The notes: generated by a model from the sequence alone, not told the origin. A stretch of 64,000 nucleotides of DNA from Ectothiorhodospira lacustris (GCF_022227845.1 NZ_JAJNQN010000017.1:1-64000), one strand, 5' to 3'; numbered from the stretch's first letter, positions 8,377 to 17,837 are shown. Program-made: numbers and translations.

Positions 8377-9348
8377 TCAGTCCATCAGCCCTGCTTCCCG
8401 GTAATACCGCCTGGCCCCCTCATGCAGCGGCGCCGACAGGCCCTGACTCACCATGGCCTCTTTCTCCAGCACGCCGAAGGCCGGGTGCATCCCCTTGAAG
8501 GTGTCGAAGTTCTCAAACACCGCCCGGGTCACGCTGTAGATGGCGGCGTCCGAACTGCGGGTGGAAGAGACGAGGGTGGCACCCACGCCGAAGGTCTGCA
8601 CGTCCTCGTCCTGCCCCGGATACATCCCAGCCGGGAGGGTGGCGCTGAAGTAGTAGGGGGTGCCCTCCACCAGGCGATCGATCACCTCACCACTGACCGG
8701 TACCAGACGGGCATTGCAGGTGACGATGGGTTCCTGGATGGCCGCCGAAGGGTGACCCACCGTGAACAGCACCACGTCGATCCGGTTGTCACACAGGGCC
8801 TGTCCCTGCTCCCGGGACGGCAGTTCCGAGGCCAGGGCGAAATCCTGCATCGTCCAGCCGTAGTGCTGCATCAGCATTTCCACCGTGCCCCGTTGCCCGG
8901 AACCCGGATTGCCGACGTTGACCCGCTTGCCCTTGATGTCCTCGAAATGCCGGATGTCGCTGTCCGCCCGCACCAGCACCGTGAACGGCTCCGGGTGCAG
9001 GGACATGACGGCCCGCAGGCTCTCATCCGGGCCTGCGTCCTCAAAGCGCTCGGAACCATGATAGGCATGGTACTGCCAGTCCGACTGCACCACCCCAAGG
9101 TCCATCTCGCCGGCGCGGATGGAGTTGAGGTTGAACACCGAACCACCGGTACTCTGGGCTCGGCAGCGCAGGCCATGGCTGTCCTGGTCCCGGTTGACCA
9201 GCCGGCAGATGTGCTGGCCGGTGGGATAGTAGACACCGGTGACACCGCCGGTGCCGATGGTGATGAAACGCTGGTCGGCCGCGGCGGGCAGGGCCGCCAG
9301 GCCGGCCAGTACTGCGGTCAAGGCCATTCCTGTCATGTGCTTGCGCAT
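8377..9348 (-). CDS. TAXI-family TRAP transporter solute-binding protein
   Basis: This is the periplasmic receptor for the TRAP-TAXI permease downstream. The 323-residue protein has a signal peptide (MRKHMTGMALTAVLAGLAALPAAA). It then has the TAXI hallmark ITIGTGGVTGVYYPTG, followed by DLGVVQSDW and the GSGQRGTVEMLM segment, all typical of TAXI receptors. The ATG at 9348 is preferred over an upstream one at 9432 because AGGAGA lies directly upstream and the signal peptide then starts the protein. Substrates of the family include glutamate and dicarboxylates, but most are unknown. It is divergent from glyA. Confidence 0.92.
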   Translation of the reverse strand: MRKHMTGMALTAVLAGLAALPAAADQRFITIGTGGVTGVYYPTGQHICRLVNRDQDSHGLRCRAQSTGGSVFNLNSIRAGEMDLGVVQSDWQYHAYHGSERFEDAGPDESLRAVMSLHPEPFTVLVRADSDIRHFEDIKGKRVNVGNPGSGQRGTVEMLMQHYGWTMQDFALASELPSREQGQALCDNRIDVVLFTVGHPSAAIQEPIVTCNARLVPVSGEVIDRLVEGTPYYFSATLPAGMYPGQDEDVQTFGVGATLVSSTRSSDAAIYSVTRAVFENFDTFKGMHPAFGVLEKEAMVSQGLSAPLHEGARRYYREAGLMD

Positions 9349-9483
9349 GGGTTTTTCTCCTGAAGGCAGCTGTGAACCTGACTCCTGTTCATGGGTTTTT
9401 TGCGTGCGTGGAAAGGCAAAATCCAGTAACATTCAAGCCTTTTTCGAACGCCTGATCAATCGCTTTGCGGGGAGTAACCCGAA

Positions 9484-10737
9484 ATGTTTTCCAGCAACAT
9501 GAGTATCGCCGGCTACGATGATGAGCTTTGGCAGGCCATCGAATCCGAGTCCCGTCGTCAGGAAGAGCATATCGAGCTGATCGCCTCGGAGAACTATGCC
9601 AGCCCCCGGGTGATGGAAGCCCAGGGCTCGGTACTCACCAACAAGTATGCCGAAGGATACCCCGGCAAGCGCTATTACGGTGGCTGCGAATACGTGGACA
9701 AGGCCGAGCAACTGGCCATCGATCGCGCCAAGACCCTGTTCGGCGCCGACTACGCCAATGTTCAGCCTCATTCCGGTTCCCAGGCCAACGCTGCCGTCTA
9801 CATGGCCCTCCTTAACCCCGGCGACACGGTGCTGGGCATGAGTCTGGCCCATGGCGGCCACCTCACCCACGGTGCCAAGGTCAACTTCTCGGGCAAGATC
9901 TACCACTCGGTGCTCTACGGCATCGACGATCAGGGCTATATCGATTACGACCAAGTGGAAGCCCTGGCGGTGGAGCACAAGCCGAAAATGATCGTGGCCG
10001 GTTTTTCCGCCTATTCCCGAGTGGTGGACTGGCAGCGCTTCCGTGACATCGCCGACAAGGTGGGCGCCTATCTGATGGTGGACATGGCCCATGTGGCCGG
10101 TCTGGTGGCCGGTGGGGTCTATCCCAATCCGGTGCAGATCGCCGACGTGACCACCTCCACCACCCACAAGACACTGCGCGGTCCCCGGGGCGGCATCATC
10201 CTGGCCCGGAGCAATCCGGAGTTGGAAAAGAAATTCAATTCCCTGGTCTTCCCCGGTACTCAGGGTGGCCCGCTGATGCACGCCATTGCCGGCAAGGCCG
10301 TGGCCTTCAAGGAAGCCCTGGAGCCGGAGTTCAAGGCCTATCAGCAGCAGGTGGTGGCCAATGCCCGCGTGATGGCGGCCGAGCTCATGGTCCGGGGCTA
10401 CAAGGTGGTCTCCGGCGGCACCGACAATCACCTGTTCCTGGTGGACCTGATCGACAAGGGCATCACCGGCAAGGATGCGGATGCGGCCCTGGGTCGGGCC
10501 AACATTACCGTGAACAAGAACTCGGTGCCCAACGATCCCCAGTCGCCTTTCGTCACCAGCGGCCTGCGCATCGGCACCCCGGCGATCACCACCCGCGGCT
10601 TCAAGGAAGCCGAGTGCAAGGCATTGGCCCAGTGGATCTGCGATGTGCTGGACGATCTCGAGAACCAGGCCGTGATCGATCAGGTCAAGGCCCGGGTGCT
10701 GGATGTCTGTGCCCGTTTCCCGGTGTATGGCTGCTAG
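9484..10737 (+). CDS. glyA: Serine hydroxymethyltransferase GlyA
   Basis: GlyA converts serine plus tetrahydrofolate to glycine plus 5,10-methylene-THF with PLP, and is the main one-carbon source. The 417-residue length is normal. Visible motifs are [13 protein letters not shown] near the N terminus, PHSGSQAN, the VDMAHVAGL segment, and the PLP lysine in [15 protein letters not shown] (about residue 229). GGGGAG sits ahead of the [15 protein letters not shown] start six codons later is possible. It is followed by nrdR, a common gammaproteobacterial order. Confidence 0.98.
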   Translation: MFSSNMSIAGYDDELWQAIESESRRQEEHIELIASENYASPRVMEAQGSVLTNKYAEGYPGKRYYGGCEYVDKAEQLAIDRAKTLFGADYANVQPHSGSQANAAVYMALLNPGDTVLGMSLAHGGHLTHGAKVNFSGKIYHSVLYGIDDQGYIDYDQVEALAVEHKPKMIVAGFSAYSRVVDWQRFRDIADKVGAYLMVDMAHVAGLVAGGVYPNPVQIADVTTSTTHKTLRGPRGGIILARSNPELEKKFNSLVFPGTQGGPLMHAIAGKAVAFKEALEPEFKAYQQQVVANARVMAAELMVRGYKVVSGGTDNHLFLVDLIDKGITGKDADAALGRANITVNKNSVPNDPQSPFVTSGLRIGTPAITTRGFKEAECKALAQWICDVLDDLENQAVIDQVKARVLDVCARFPVYGC

Positions 10738-10770
10738 GGATGCATCGGGGCAGCCCGGGGTGAGATCACC

Positions 10771-11253
10771 ATGAAATGCCCTTTCTGCGGCACCCCCGAT
10801 ACCCGCGTGGTGGATTCCCGCCTCGCGGGCGAGGGGGATCAGGTCCGCCGGCGCCGGGAATGCGTCTCCTGCGGCGAGCGCTTCACCACCTTCGAGGGGG
10901 CGGAGCTGAACCTGCCGCGGGTAATCAAGCGAGACGGTGGTCGTGAGCCCTTTGCCGAGGCCAAGTTGCGGGCCGGCATGATGCATGCGTTGGAAAAACG
11001 CCCCGTGCCGACGGATCAGATTGAGGCCGCGGTGGCGCGGATCAAGCATCAGGCCCTGAGTCAGGGCGAGCGCGAGATTCCGGCCAAGCGCATCGGTGAA
11101 TGGGTGATGGATGCCCTGAAGGAACTGGATCAGGTAGCTTACATCCGCTTTGCCTCGGTGTACCTGAGCTTTGCCGATGTCCAGGCCTTTCGCGAGGTGG
11201 TGGAGCGTCTGGAAAAGGAACCGCCGCCCGAAGGCGGTTCCCAGTCCTCTTAG
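10771..11253 (+). CDS. nrdR: Transcriptional repressor NrdR
   Basis: NrdR represses ribonucleotide reductase operons according to ATP/dATP level. The 160-residue protein has the N-terminal zinc ribbon (C3, C6, C31, C34 in MKCPFCG and [12 protein letters not shown]) and an ATP-cone domain from about residue 47 ([13 protein letters not shown] onward). Length and order match the family. It lies four bases upstream of ribD, so it is cotranscribed with the riboflavin genes, as in many proteobacteria. Confidence 0.97.
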   Translation: MKCPFCGTPDTRVVDSRLAGEGDQVRRRRECVSCGERFTTFEGAELNLPRVIKRDGGREPFAEAKLRAGMMHALEKRPVPTDQIEAAVARIKHQALSQGEREIPAKRIGEWVMDALKELDQVAYIRFASVYLSFADVQAFREVVERLEKEPPPEGGSQSS

Positions 11254-11257
11254 GCGT

Positions 11258-12412
11258 ATGGTCATGGATCCGTTCAGCGGCCGGGATCATCGACTCATGG
11301 GGCGGGCCCTGCAACTGGCTCGCCGCGGGCTTTACACCACCGATCCCAACCCCCGGGTGGGTTGCGTGGTGGCCCGGGATGGCCATGTACTGGGGGAAGG
11401 GTTTCATGTGCGGACCGGTGAACCCCATGCGGAGGTCCTGGCCCTGGCCCATGCCGGTGAGGCAGCCCGGGGTGCCACCGCCTATGTGACCCTGGAGCCC
11501 TGTAGTCATCATGGCCGCACCCCGCCGTGTGCGGATACCCTGATCAAGGCCGGGGTGGGGCGGGTCGTGTCGGCCATGACCGACCCCAATCCCTTGGTGG
11601 CCGGCCGGGGACTGGAGCGGTTGCGGGAAGCAGGTGTGGATGTGGCCGTGGGCCTGATGGAGGCGCAGGCACGCGCCCTCAACCCCGGTTTTATTAGCCG
11701 TATGGAGCGGGGGCGGCCCTGGGTCCGGGTCAAGCTGGCGGCCAGTCTGGATGGTCGTACCGCCATGGCCTCCGGCGAGAGCCGGTGGATCACCGGTGAG
11801 GCGGCGCGGCAGGATGTACAGTATCTACGGGCCCGTGCCTCGGCCATCCTGACGGGGATGGGTACGGTGCAAGCCGATGATCCCCGTCTGGATGTCCGGC
11901 TGTCGGCCGAGATGCTGGACGTGGACGGGCCGGTGCGCCAGCCCTTGCGGGTGGTGCTGGACCGGGAGGGTCGGCTGACCGCCACCGCCCGCCTGTTTCA
12001 GACCGGTGGCCCGGTGCTGGTACTGACCGCCCCCGAGGTGCTGACCCGGCAGACCCGGGACCTGGCCGCCGCCACCGCCCGGGTCGAGGCCGTGACCGTC
12101 TCCCGGGGGCATCTGGATCTGCCGGCCGTGATGGGCGTGCTGGCCCGGCATCAGGTCAATGAACTGCACGTGGAGGCCGGTCCGGTGCTGTGCGGTGCCC
12201 TGCTTGAGGCGGGCCTGGTGGATGAGATGGTGATCTATCTGGCGCCCCATCTGATGGGTTCCATGGCACGGGGTCTGTTCGACCTGCCCTTGGGCCGGAT
12301 GGCGGATCGCCTGGCGCTGGAAATCAGCGACGTGCGGGCCGTGGGCAGGGATTGGCGTATCACGGCCCGCGCCGCCCGGTCGCTGACCGATGCGCCCCGG
12401 CATAATCAGTAA
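11258..12412 (+). CDS. ribD: Bifunctional pyrimidine deaminase/reductase RibD
   Basis: RibD carries out the second and third steps of riboflavin synthesis: deamination of the GTP-derived pyrimidine, then reduction of its ribose. The deaminase zinc site is seen in PHAEV (H57, E59) and PCSHHGRTPPC, followed by the reductase domain (VKLAASLDGRTAM, SRWITGEAAR, a later HVEAGPVLCGALL). From the ATG at 11258 the product is 384 residues; the ATG at 11264 is also possible. It starts four bases after nrdR stops. Confidence 0.96.
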   Translation: MVMDPFSGRDHRLMGRALQLARRGLYTTDPNPRVGCVVARDGHVLGEGFHVRTGEPHAEVLALAHAGEAARGATAYVTLEPCSHHGRTPPCADTLIKAGVGRVVSAMTDPNPLVAGRGLERLREAGVDVAVGLMEAQARALNPGFISRMERGRPWVRVKLAASLDGRTAMASGESRWITGEAARQDVQYLRARASAILTGMGTVQADDPRLDVRLSAEMLDVDGPVRQPLRVVLDREGRLTATARLFQTGGPVLVLTAPEVLTRQTRDLAAATARVEAVTVSRGHLDLPAVMGVLARHQVNELHVEAGPVLCGALLEAGLVDEMVIYLAPHLMGSMARGLFDLPLGRMADRLALEISDVRAVGRDWRITARAARSLTDAPRHNQ

Positions 12413-12433
12413 TCATCAACCCGAGACCTCGAC

Positions 12434-13090
12434 ATGTTCACAGGTATCATACAAGCCGTCGGCACCCTGTCTTGTGTCGAGGCCCGGGGCGGCGATAGCC
12501 GCCTGACCTTGCGCACCGGCAAGCTGGCCCTGTCCGATGTGAGGCTGGGCGACAGCATCGCCGTCAACGGCGTCTGCCTGACCGCCGTGGCCCTGCCCGG
12601 AGACGGTTTTGTCGCCGATGTCTCCCGTGAGACCCTGGCCAGAACCTCTCTGGGCAATTTATCGCCCGGTGACCCGGTGAACCTGGAAAAGGCGCTGACC
12701 CTGTCCACGCCCTTGGGCGGGCACCTGGTCAGTGGCCATGTGGATGGCCTGGGGCGGATCACCGCCATCGACCCCGATGGTCGCTCCTGGCGCTATCATG
12801 TGCAGGTGCCCGACGAACTGGCCCGGTACATCGCACCCAAGGGGTCCGTGTGCATTGATGGCACCAGCCTGACCGTGAATGCGGTGGACGGTGCGTTGTT
12901 CACCGTCAATATCGTCCCTCATACCCAGCAGGAGACCATCATCCGGACCTATCGGGTGGGTAGCCGGGTGAATATCGAGGTGGATGTGATCGCCCGTTAT
13001 CTGGAGCGTCTGTTGCTGGGTGACAAGGCCGCCCAGCCCGGCAACGGCCTCAGCGAGGCCTTTCTGGCCGAGCACGGCTTTCTGAAATAG
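12434..13090 (+). CDS. ribE: Riboflavin synthase alpha chain RibE
   Basis: This enzyme dismutates two 6,7-dimethyl-8-ribityllumazine molecules to riboflavin and the pyrimidine precursor. The 218 residues comprise two lumazine-binding barrels. It begins with the invariant MFTGIIQ; GDSIAVNGVCLTAV in repeat one is echoed by GSVCIDGTSLTVN in repeat two, and GHLVSGHVDG joins them. It is called ribC in some species. It follows ribD within 21 bases. Confidence 0.97.
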   Translation: MFTGIIQAVGTLSCVEARGGDSRLTLRTGKLALSDVRLGDSIAVNGVCLTAVALPGDGFVADVSRETLARTSLGNLSPGDPVNLEKALTLSTPLGGHLVSGHVDGLGRITAIDPDGRSWRYHVQVPDELARYIAPKGSVCIDGTSLTVNAVDGALFTVNIVPHTQQETIIRTYRVGSRVNIEVDVIARYLERLLLGDKAAQPGNGLSEAFLAEHGFLK

Positions 13091-13137
13091 GCGTGACGCT
13101 TGTGCATGATGTGATCTCGAACCAGGGGGGATGACCC

Positions 13138-13473
13138 ATGATGGAGTGGCTGGATGATACCCTGCTGCAGGCGGGTAGTTGGGTACGCGGCTATGTGGGC
13201 CAGATTGCACTGGCCTTCGTGGCCACTGTGCTGGTGATCTACGGCAATGACATCAACCGCATGGTGAAGATGATCCTGCGGTCTTATCACCGTCTGATCC
13301 GCCTGGTGGGTTTCGTGCTCATGTGTGCCTTCGGCTATGGTGCCGTAACCGTCTTTCTCACCCCCATGCTGGCCGATGCCATGCTCATGGTGGATACCCG
13401 ATGGATGGCCCCCGTGGTGGTGGGCGCCTTCCTGCTGCTGGGCTTTCTGGCCGAGCGCAAGCATCAGATGTGA
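13138..13473 (+). CDS. DUF3392-type small inner-membrane protein
   Basis: The 111-residue protein has three likely membrane segments (around residues 19-36, 55-80 and 88-106). Segments such as IALAFVATVLVIYGNDINR and LMCAFGYGAVTVFLTP resemble a family of ~110-residue gammaproteobacterial proteins catalogued as DUF3392. Function is unknown. It is inserted between ribE and ribB on the same strand, so it is probably cotranscribed. The family name is from memory of the pattern, not from a search. Confidence 0.7.
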   Translation: MMEWLDDTLLQAGSWVRGYVGQIALAFVATVLVIYGNDINRMVKMILRSYHRLIRLVGFVLMCAFGYGAVTVFLTPMLADAMLMVDTRWMAPVVVGAFLLLGFLAERKHQM

Positions 13474-13517
13474 TCCGATCCCCGGATTTTGTTCCAAATC
13501 CCTGCCGGCGGTTGCCT

Positions 13518-14633
13518 ATGTCATTCAATACCACAGAAGAAATCATCGAAGACCTGCGTCAGGGTCGAATGGTGATCATCGTCGATGACGAGGACCGGGA
13601 GAACGAAGGGGATCTGCTCATGATCGCCTCCCTGACCCGGCCCGAAGACATCAATTTCATGGCTCGCTTCGGGCGCGGTCTCATCTGTCTGACCCTGACC
13701 AGGGAACGGTGTCGTCAGCTCAAGCTGCCCCTGATGGTGGGGGATACCAACGATAAGCATGCCACCAACTTCACCGTCTCCATCGAGGCGGCGGAAGGGG
13801 TGACCACCGGGATCTCCGCCTATGACCGCGCCCACACGGTGCGTACCGCGGTGGCGCCCAACGCCCGTCCCGAGGATCTGGTCCAGCCGGGCCATATCTT
13901 CCCCCTCATGGCCCAGTCGGGTGGGGTGCTGGTGCGGGCCGGGCATACCGAGGCCGGTTGCGACTATGCCCGCCTGGCGGGGTTCGAGCCGGCGGCGGTG
14001 ATCGTCGAGATTCTTAACGAGGACGGTTCCATGGCCCGACGCCCGGACCTGGAGCGCTTTGCCGCCGAGCATGGTCTGAAGATGGGCACCATCGAGGACC
14101 TGATCCGCTACCGCATCGAGAACGAGCGCAGCGTGGAGCGGGTGGCGGAAAGTCCGTTTCCCACCGAGTTCGGTGAGTTTCGTCTCATCGCCTATGAGGA
14201 TACGGTGGACAAGGCCCTGCACTTCGCCCTGGTCAAAGGTGAGGTGGACGGCGATACACCCACCCTGGTGCGTGTCCACTTGGGCGGTGGTTTGTGCGAT
14301 ACCCTGGCCTACCGGGGACCCAACTGCGGCTGGCCCCTGCGGGCGGCACTGGCCCGCATCGAGGCGGAAGGGTCCGGTGTGGCGGTGGTTATCCACAAGC
14401 CGGAAAGCCCCCGGGAAATGGTCCGTCGCCTGCGGGAGATGGCCCTGCGCAGCCGCCAGCCCAGCCAGCCGGCACAAGACGACCAGGAGCCGGCCGAACT
14501 GCGTACCCATGGGATCGGCGCGCAGATCCTCAAGGACCTGGGTATCCGTAAGATGCGTCTGCTGTCCTCCCCCAAACGCTTCCATGGGCTCGGTGGTTTC
14601 GGGCTCGAAGTGGTCGAATACGTCAACGATTGA
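13518..14633 (+). CDS. ribB: DHBP synthase with degenerate GTP cyclohydrolase II domain (RibBX type)
   Basis: The N-terminal ~200 residues are 3,4-dihydroxy-2-butanone-4-phosphate synthase ([12 protein letters not shown], then [22 protein letters not shown]), which makes the four-carbon unit for lumazine. The C-terminal half resembles GTP cyclohydrolase II but lacks the zinc site. The GSLRCDCG-type motif is replaced by [10 protein letters not shown], and the first Cys ligand is absent. A low-complexity, Q/P-rich stretch ([14 protein letters not shown]) is inserted later. This is the known RibBX architecture, which cannot start from GTP. An active RibA should therefore exist elsewhere. ATG at 13518; 371 residues. 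Confidence 0.93.
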   Translation: MSFNTTEEIIEDLRQGRMVIIVDDEDRENEGDLLMIASLTRPEDINFMARFGRGLICLTLTRERCRQLKLPLMVGDTNDKHATNFTVSIEAAEGVTTGISAYDRAHTVRTAVAPNARPEDLVQPGHIFPLMAQSGGVLVRAGHTEAGCDYARLAGFEPAAVIVEILNEDGSMARRPDLERFAAEHGLKMGTIEDLIRYRIENERSVERVAESPFPTEFGEFRLIAYEDTVDKALHFALVKGEVDGDTPTLVRVHLGGGLCDTLAYRGPNCGWPLRAALARIEAEGSGVAVVIHKPESPREMVRRLREMALRSRQPSQPAQDDQEPAELRTHGIGAQILKDLGIRKMRLLSSPKRFHGLGGFGLEVVEYVND

Positions 14634-14651
14634 TTCAAGAGTGCTGCCGTC

Positions 14652-15134
14652 ATGAATTCAGCTATCCAGACCCATGAAGGGACCTTCACCCACCTGTCCG
14701 ACGTGCGCGTCGGCCTGGTACTGTCCCGCTTCAACTCCTTCATTGTCGAGCGCCTGCTGGAAGGGGCCGAGGATGCCCTGCTGCGTCACGGCGTGCAGGC
14801 CCAGAACCTGACTGTGGCGCGGGTGCCCGGTGCCTATGAACTGCCCCTGGCGGTCAAGGTGATGGCCGCTTCCGGCAAGTACGACGCCATCATCGCCCTG
14901 GGCTGCGTGATCCGCGGTTCCACCCCCCATTTCGACTATGTGGCGGGCGAGGCCACCAAGGGCCTGGCCCAGATCCAGTTGGAGTACAGTCTGCCCATTT
15001 CCTTCGGCGTACTGACCACGGACACCATCGAACAGGCCATCGAGCGGGCCGGCACCAAGGCCGGCAACAAGGGCGCCGATGCCGCCCTGGGCGCCCTTGA
15101 GATGGTCAGCCTGATCAGGTCACTCAGAGCATGA
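14652..15134 (+). CDS. ribH: Lumazine synthase RibH
   Basis: RibH condenses the butanone phosphate with the ribityl pyrimidine to give lumazine, in icosahedral or pentameric shells. At 160 residues it is the usual size. Motifs include [43 protein letters not shown] (catalytic His) and [15 protein letters not shown]. It overlaps nusB by four bases, the common ribH-nusB arrangement. Confidence 0.97.
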   Translation: MNSAIQTHEGTFTHLSDVRVGLVLSRFNSFIVERLLEGAEDALLRHGVQAQNLTVARVPGAYELPLAVKVMAASGKYDAIIALGCVIRGSTPHFDYVAGEATKGLAQIQLEYSLPISFGVLTTDTIEQAIERAGTKAGNKGADAALGALEMVSLIRSLRA

Positions 15135-15574
15135 GCCAGCCCCGTTCCATGGATCACCGCCGCCTGACCCACGCCCGGCGCCATGCCCGACGTCTGGTCA
15201 TGCAGGCCCTGTACCAGTGGCAGCTGACCGGCTACCACCCCAAGGACATCCTGGCCCAGTTCAAGGAAGACCCGGAGATGGAAAAGGCGGACTGGGAATA
15301 TTTCCGCATGATCCTGCTGGGGGTGACCGAGCAGGTGAAGGCCATCGACGCCCTGGTGGAGCCCCATCTGGACCGCCCGATGGAACAGGTGGATCCGGTG
15401 GAGCGGGCCATCCTGAGATTGTCCACCTATGAACTGCAACATTGCCCCGATGTGCCCTACAAGGTGGCCATCAGCGAGGCGGTGGCCCTGGCCAAGAAGT
15501 TCGGTGCGGAACAGGGCCATCGTTTCATCAACGGGGTCATCGACAAGGTGGCGGCCCAGGTGGCGATCCGCTAG
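15131..15574 (+). CDS. nusB: Transcription antitermination factor NusB
   Basis: NusB binds boxA RNA with NusE (S10) and supports rRNA antitermination. The 147-residue all-helical protein shows [15 protein letters not shown] at the N terminus and [25 protein letters not shown] and [10 protein letters not shown] in the C-terminal half, all typical. Translation is coupled to ribH by a four-base overlap. Confidence 0.96.
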   Translation: MSQPRSMDHRRLTHARRHARRLVMQALYQWQLTGYHPKDILAQFKEDPEMEKADWEYFRMILLGVTEQVKAIDALVEPHLDRPMEQVDPVERAILRLSTYELQHCPDVPYKVAISEAVALAKKFGAEQGHRFINGVIDKVAAQVAIR

Positions 15575-15583
15575 TTTTCGCCT

Positions 15584-16555
15584 GTGAAGGAATTCGACCT
15601 GATCCGCCGCTATTTCACCCAGGCCCCCAGGCACACGGATGTGGTACTGGGGGTGGGGGATGATGCGGCCCTGCTGCGGGTGCCGCCGGGGCATGAGTTG
15701 GCGGTATCGGTGGACACCCTGATCCGTGGGGTCCATTTTCCCCCGCAGACGCCCCCGGCCGCCGTGGGTCACAAGGCCCTGGCGGTGAACCTGAGCGATT
15801 TGGCCGCCATGGGCGCCACACCCCGCTGGATCACCCTGGCCCTGACCCTGCCGGAGCAGGAGCCGGACTGGCTCGAGGGCTTTGCCCGGGGCCTGTTGAA
15901 CCTGGCCGGGCAGCATGGGGTGGAACTGGTGGGCGGGGATACCACCCGGGGACCTTTGTCCATCACGGTCCAGATCATGGGCGTGGTACCGGCAGGCGCC
16001 GCCCTGCGCCGTCGGGGTGCCCGCCCGGGAGATCGCATCATGGTCACGGGCACACCGGGGGATGCGGCGCTGGCGCTGCAACGGCTCCTGGCCGGTCAAC
16101 CCCTCGATCCCGATGACCCGCTGCGCCGGCGCCTGGATCGGCCCACACCCCGAATGGCGGCCGGGTTGGCCCTGCGCGGTCTGGCCACGGCCTGCATCGA
16201 CATCTCCGATGGACTCTGCCAGGACCTGGGCCATGTCCTGGCGGCCTCCGGGGTGGGGGCAACCCTGCGCACATCCGATTTGCCCCTGTCCGCTGCCTTT
16301 CTGGCCCACATGCCCGCGGAGCGGGTTGACTGGTCATTGCCTCTGGCAGGGGGGGATGACTACGAGCTCCTGTTCACGGTTCCCCAGCCGCAGGTGGCGC
16401 TGGTACACGAGCGTCTGGCGGGAACGGGCTGTCCGGTGGCGGAGATCGGCGTGATTGAGGCCGAGCTGGGGCTGCGCGTGCTGGACTCGGTGGGTGACCG
16501 GCTGGCGTTGGATCGGGGCGGCTATGATCATTTTCAGACCGCGGAGTCCTCATGA
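15584..16555 (+). CDS. thiL: Thiamine-monophosphate kinase ThiL
   Basis: ThiL phosphorylates thiamine monophosphate to thiamine pyrophosphate. The 323-residue protein starts at GTG (KEFDLIRRYF), followed by GVGDDAALL, the VSVDTLIRGVHF segment, VGGDTTRGPLSI and a C-terminal GGDDYELLFTVP, all signatures of the ThiL/PurM ATP-binding fold. It overlaps pgpA by four bases. Confidence 0.96.
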   Translation: MKEFDLIRRYFTQAPRHTDVVLGVGDDAALLRVPPGHELAVSVDTLIRGVHFPPQTPPAAVGHKALAVNLSDLAAMGATPRWITLALTLPEQEPDWLEGFARGLLNLAGQHGVELVGGDTTRGPLSITVQIMGVVPAGAALRRRGARPGDRIMVTGTPGDAALALQRLLAGQPLDPDDPLRRRLDRPTPRMAAGLALRGLATACIDISDGLCQDLGHVLAASGVGATLRTSDLPLSAAFLAHMPAERVDWSLPLAGGDDYELLFTVPQPQVALVHERLAGTGCPVAEIGVIEAELGLRVLDSVGDRLALDRGGYDHFQTAESS

Positions 16556-17052
16556 GCCAATCAAAACCAGCCCCCATCCCCGCGCGCCGGATTCTCACCG
16601 ATCCGGTGCATTTTCTGGCCTTTGGCTTTGGCAGCGGTCTGTCACCCAAGGCCCCTGGAACGGCGGGCACGGCGGCCGCCATCCCCCTGTACCTGCTGTT
16701 ATCGGGCCTGCCCTTGTGGGGCTATCTGCTGGCCACCCTGGTCGTGATCGGCGTCGGTGTCTGGCTCTGCGGCGAGAGTTCCCGGCGTCTGGGGGTGCAT
16801 GATCATCCCGGTATTGTCTGGGACGAGTTCGCCGGCTTTTTGGTCACCATGATCGCCGCGCCGGCGGGCTGGATCTGGGTGTTGGTGGGTTTCGTACTGT
16901 TCCGGATCTTCGATGTGCTCAAGCCTTGGCCCATCGGCTGGCTGGACCGGCGGGTGGAAGGCGGCACCGGCATCATGGTGGATGACCTGCTGGCGGGGGT
17001 CTATGCTCTGGTGGTGCTGCAACTACTGGCCTTCACCTTCGCTACTCCATGA
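16552..17052 (+). CDS. pgpA: Phosphatidylglycerophosphatase A
   Basis: PgpA removes the phosphate from phosphatidylglycerophosphate in the inner membrane to give phosphatidylglycerol. The 166-residue protein has four hydrophobic stretches and family motifs GFGSGLSPKAPGTAGT near residue 25, IVWDEFAGFLV near 90 and RIFDVLKPWPIGWLDR near 118. thiL-pgpA is a standard gammaproteobacterial pair. It overlaps the next gene by four bases. Confidence 0.95.
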   Translation: MSQSKPAPIPARRILTDPVHFLAFGFGSGLSPKAPGTAGTAAAIPLYLLLSGLPLWGYLLATLVVIGVGVWLCGESSRRLGVHDHPGIVWDEFAGFLVTMIAAPAGWIWVLVGFVLFRIFDVLKPWPIGWLDRRVEGGTGIMVDDLLAGVYALVVLQLLAFTFATP

Positions 17053-17699
17053 AAACGCACCATCTTCCCCGGCTGATCTTGCTTTTGGTGCCCCTGGCTG
17101 CCCCCGCTGCCGCCTTGGACATCCATCTGATGGGGGTCTTTTCCGATCGCGCCGTGATGGCCCTGGACGGACAACGGCAGGTGCTGCGGTTGGGTGAGAC
17201 GTCCGAGGAGGGTGTGCGCCTGATCAGCACCGACAGTCGCGGCGGGACCGTACTCATTGAGCTGGAGGGGCGTCAGCGCCAGATCGGCATCGGCGGCCGT
17301 GCCGGAGGGGAATTCCAGCCCCGGGCCATCAGTCAGGCGCGGATCTATCGCGGTAGTTCGGGGGGCTTCACCACGCCTGGGGCCGTCAACGGCCATGCCG
17401 TCACCTTCCTGGTGGACACCGGTGCCTCAGCCATTGCCCTGAGTGCCGTGGAAGCCCGTCGCCTGGGGCTCGACTACGCCCGCGGCGCTCAGGTTCGGGT
17501 GCAGACGGCCTCGGGTACTGAATGGGCGCACCGCATTCACCTGGACCGGGTACGGGTGGGCGGGATAGAGCAGCGCAACGTTCCGGCCTTCGTGCTGCCG
17601 GGGGATCAGCCCGGCATGGCCCTGCTGGGCATGAGTTTTCTGGACCATGTGGACATGCGTAACGAAGGGGGCGCGCTGTTGCTGGAACAGCGGTTCTGA
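17049..17699 (+). CDS. Retropepsin-like clan AA aspartic protease, exported
   Basis: The 216 residues start with a signal peptide (HLPRLILLLVPLAAPAAA). The N-terminal half contains HLMGVFSDRAVM and repeats of short strands. The C-terminal ~120 residues hold one retropepsin domain: FLVDTGASAIALS (catalytic Asp), then LLGMSFLDHVD, as in the family of single-domain bacterial aspartic proteases (TIGR02281-like). Such proteins act as homodimers in the periplasm; substrates are mostly unknown. It overlaps pgpA by four bases, so it ends this long operon. A symmetric repeat follows. Confidence 0.87.
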   Translation: MKTHHLPRLILLLVPLAAPAAALDIHLMGVFSDRAVMALDGQRQVLRLGETSEEGVRLISTDSRGGTVLIELEGRQRQIGIGGRAGGEFQPRAISQARIYRGSSGGFTTPGAVNGHAVTFLVDTGASAIALSAVEARRLGLDYARGAQVRVQTASGTEWAHRIHLDRVRVGGIEQRNVPAFVLPGDQPGMALLGMSFLDHVDMRNEGGALLLEQRF

Positions 17700-17731
17700 A
17701 TAACGGAAAAGACGAAGCAGTCCGTGAAGTA

Positions 17732-17809
17732 CCGTCATCCCCGCGAAAGCGGGAATCCAGTTGCGGACTGTGCCTCTCCCCTGGACTCCCGCTTTCGCGG
17801 GAGTGACGG
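17732..17809. repeat. Inverted pair of a 29-bp dispersed repeat
   Basis: CCGTCATCCCCGCGAAAGCG and its next 9 bases (17732-17760) recur inverted at 17781-17809 with 26 of 29 positions matching, 20 bases apart. Each arm also folds alone (CCCGC-GAAA-GCGGG). The motif resembles the GTCATCCCCGCGAAAGCGGG-type repeat seen in many bacterial genomes. It sits between two converging genes, so it may act as a bidirectional terminator, although there is no T run. Confidence 0.85.
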
Positions 17810-17837
17810 AAGGGGACATGGGGGTGACGGGACTTGT

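Noticed and set aside
9433-11265. 610-codon open frame antisense to glyA and nrdR
   Set aside because: Both plus-strand genes are unmistakable and the antisense frame has no recognisable domain.
11254-14651. FMN riboswitch controlling the riboflavin genes
   Set aside because: None of the conserved RFN elements is seen before ribD, ribE or ribB; gaps are too short.
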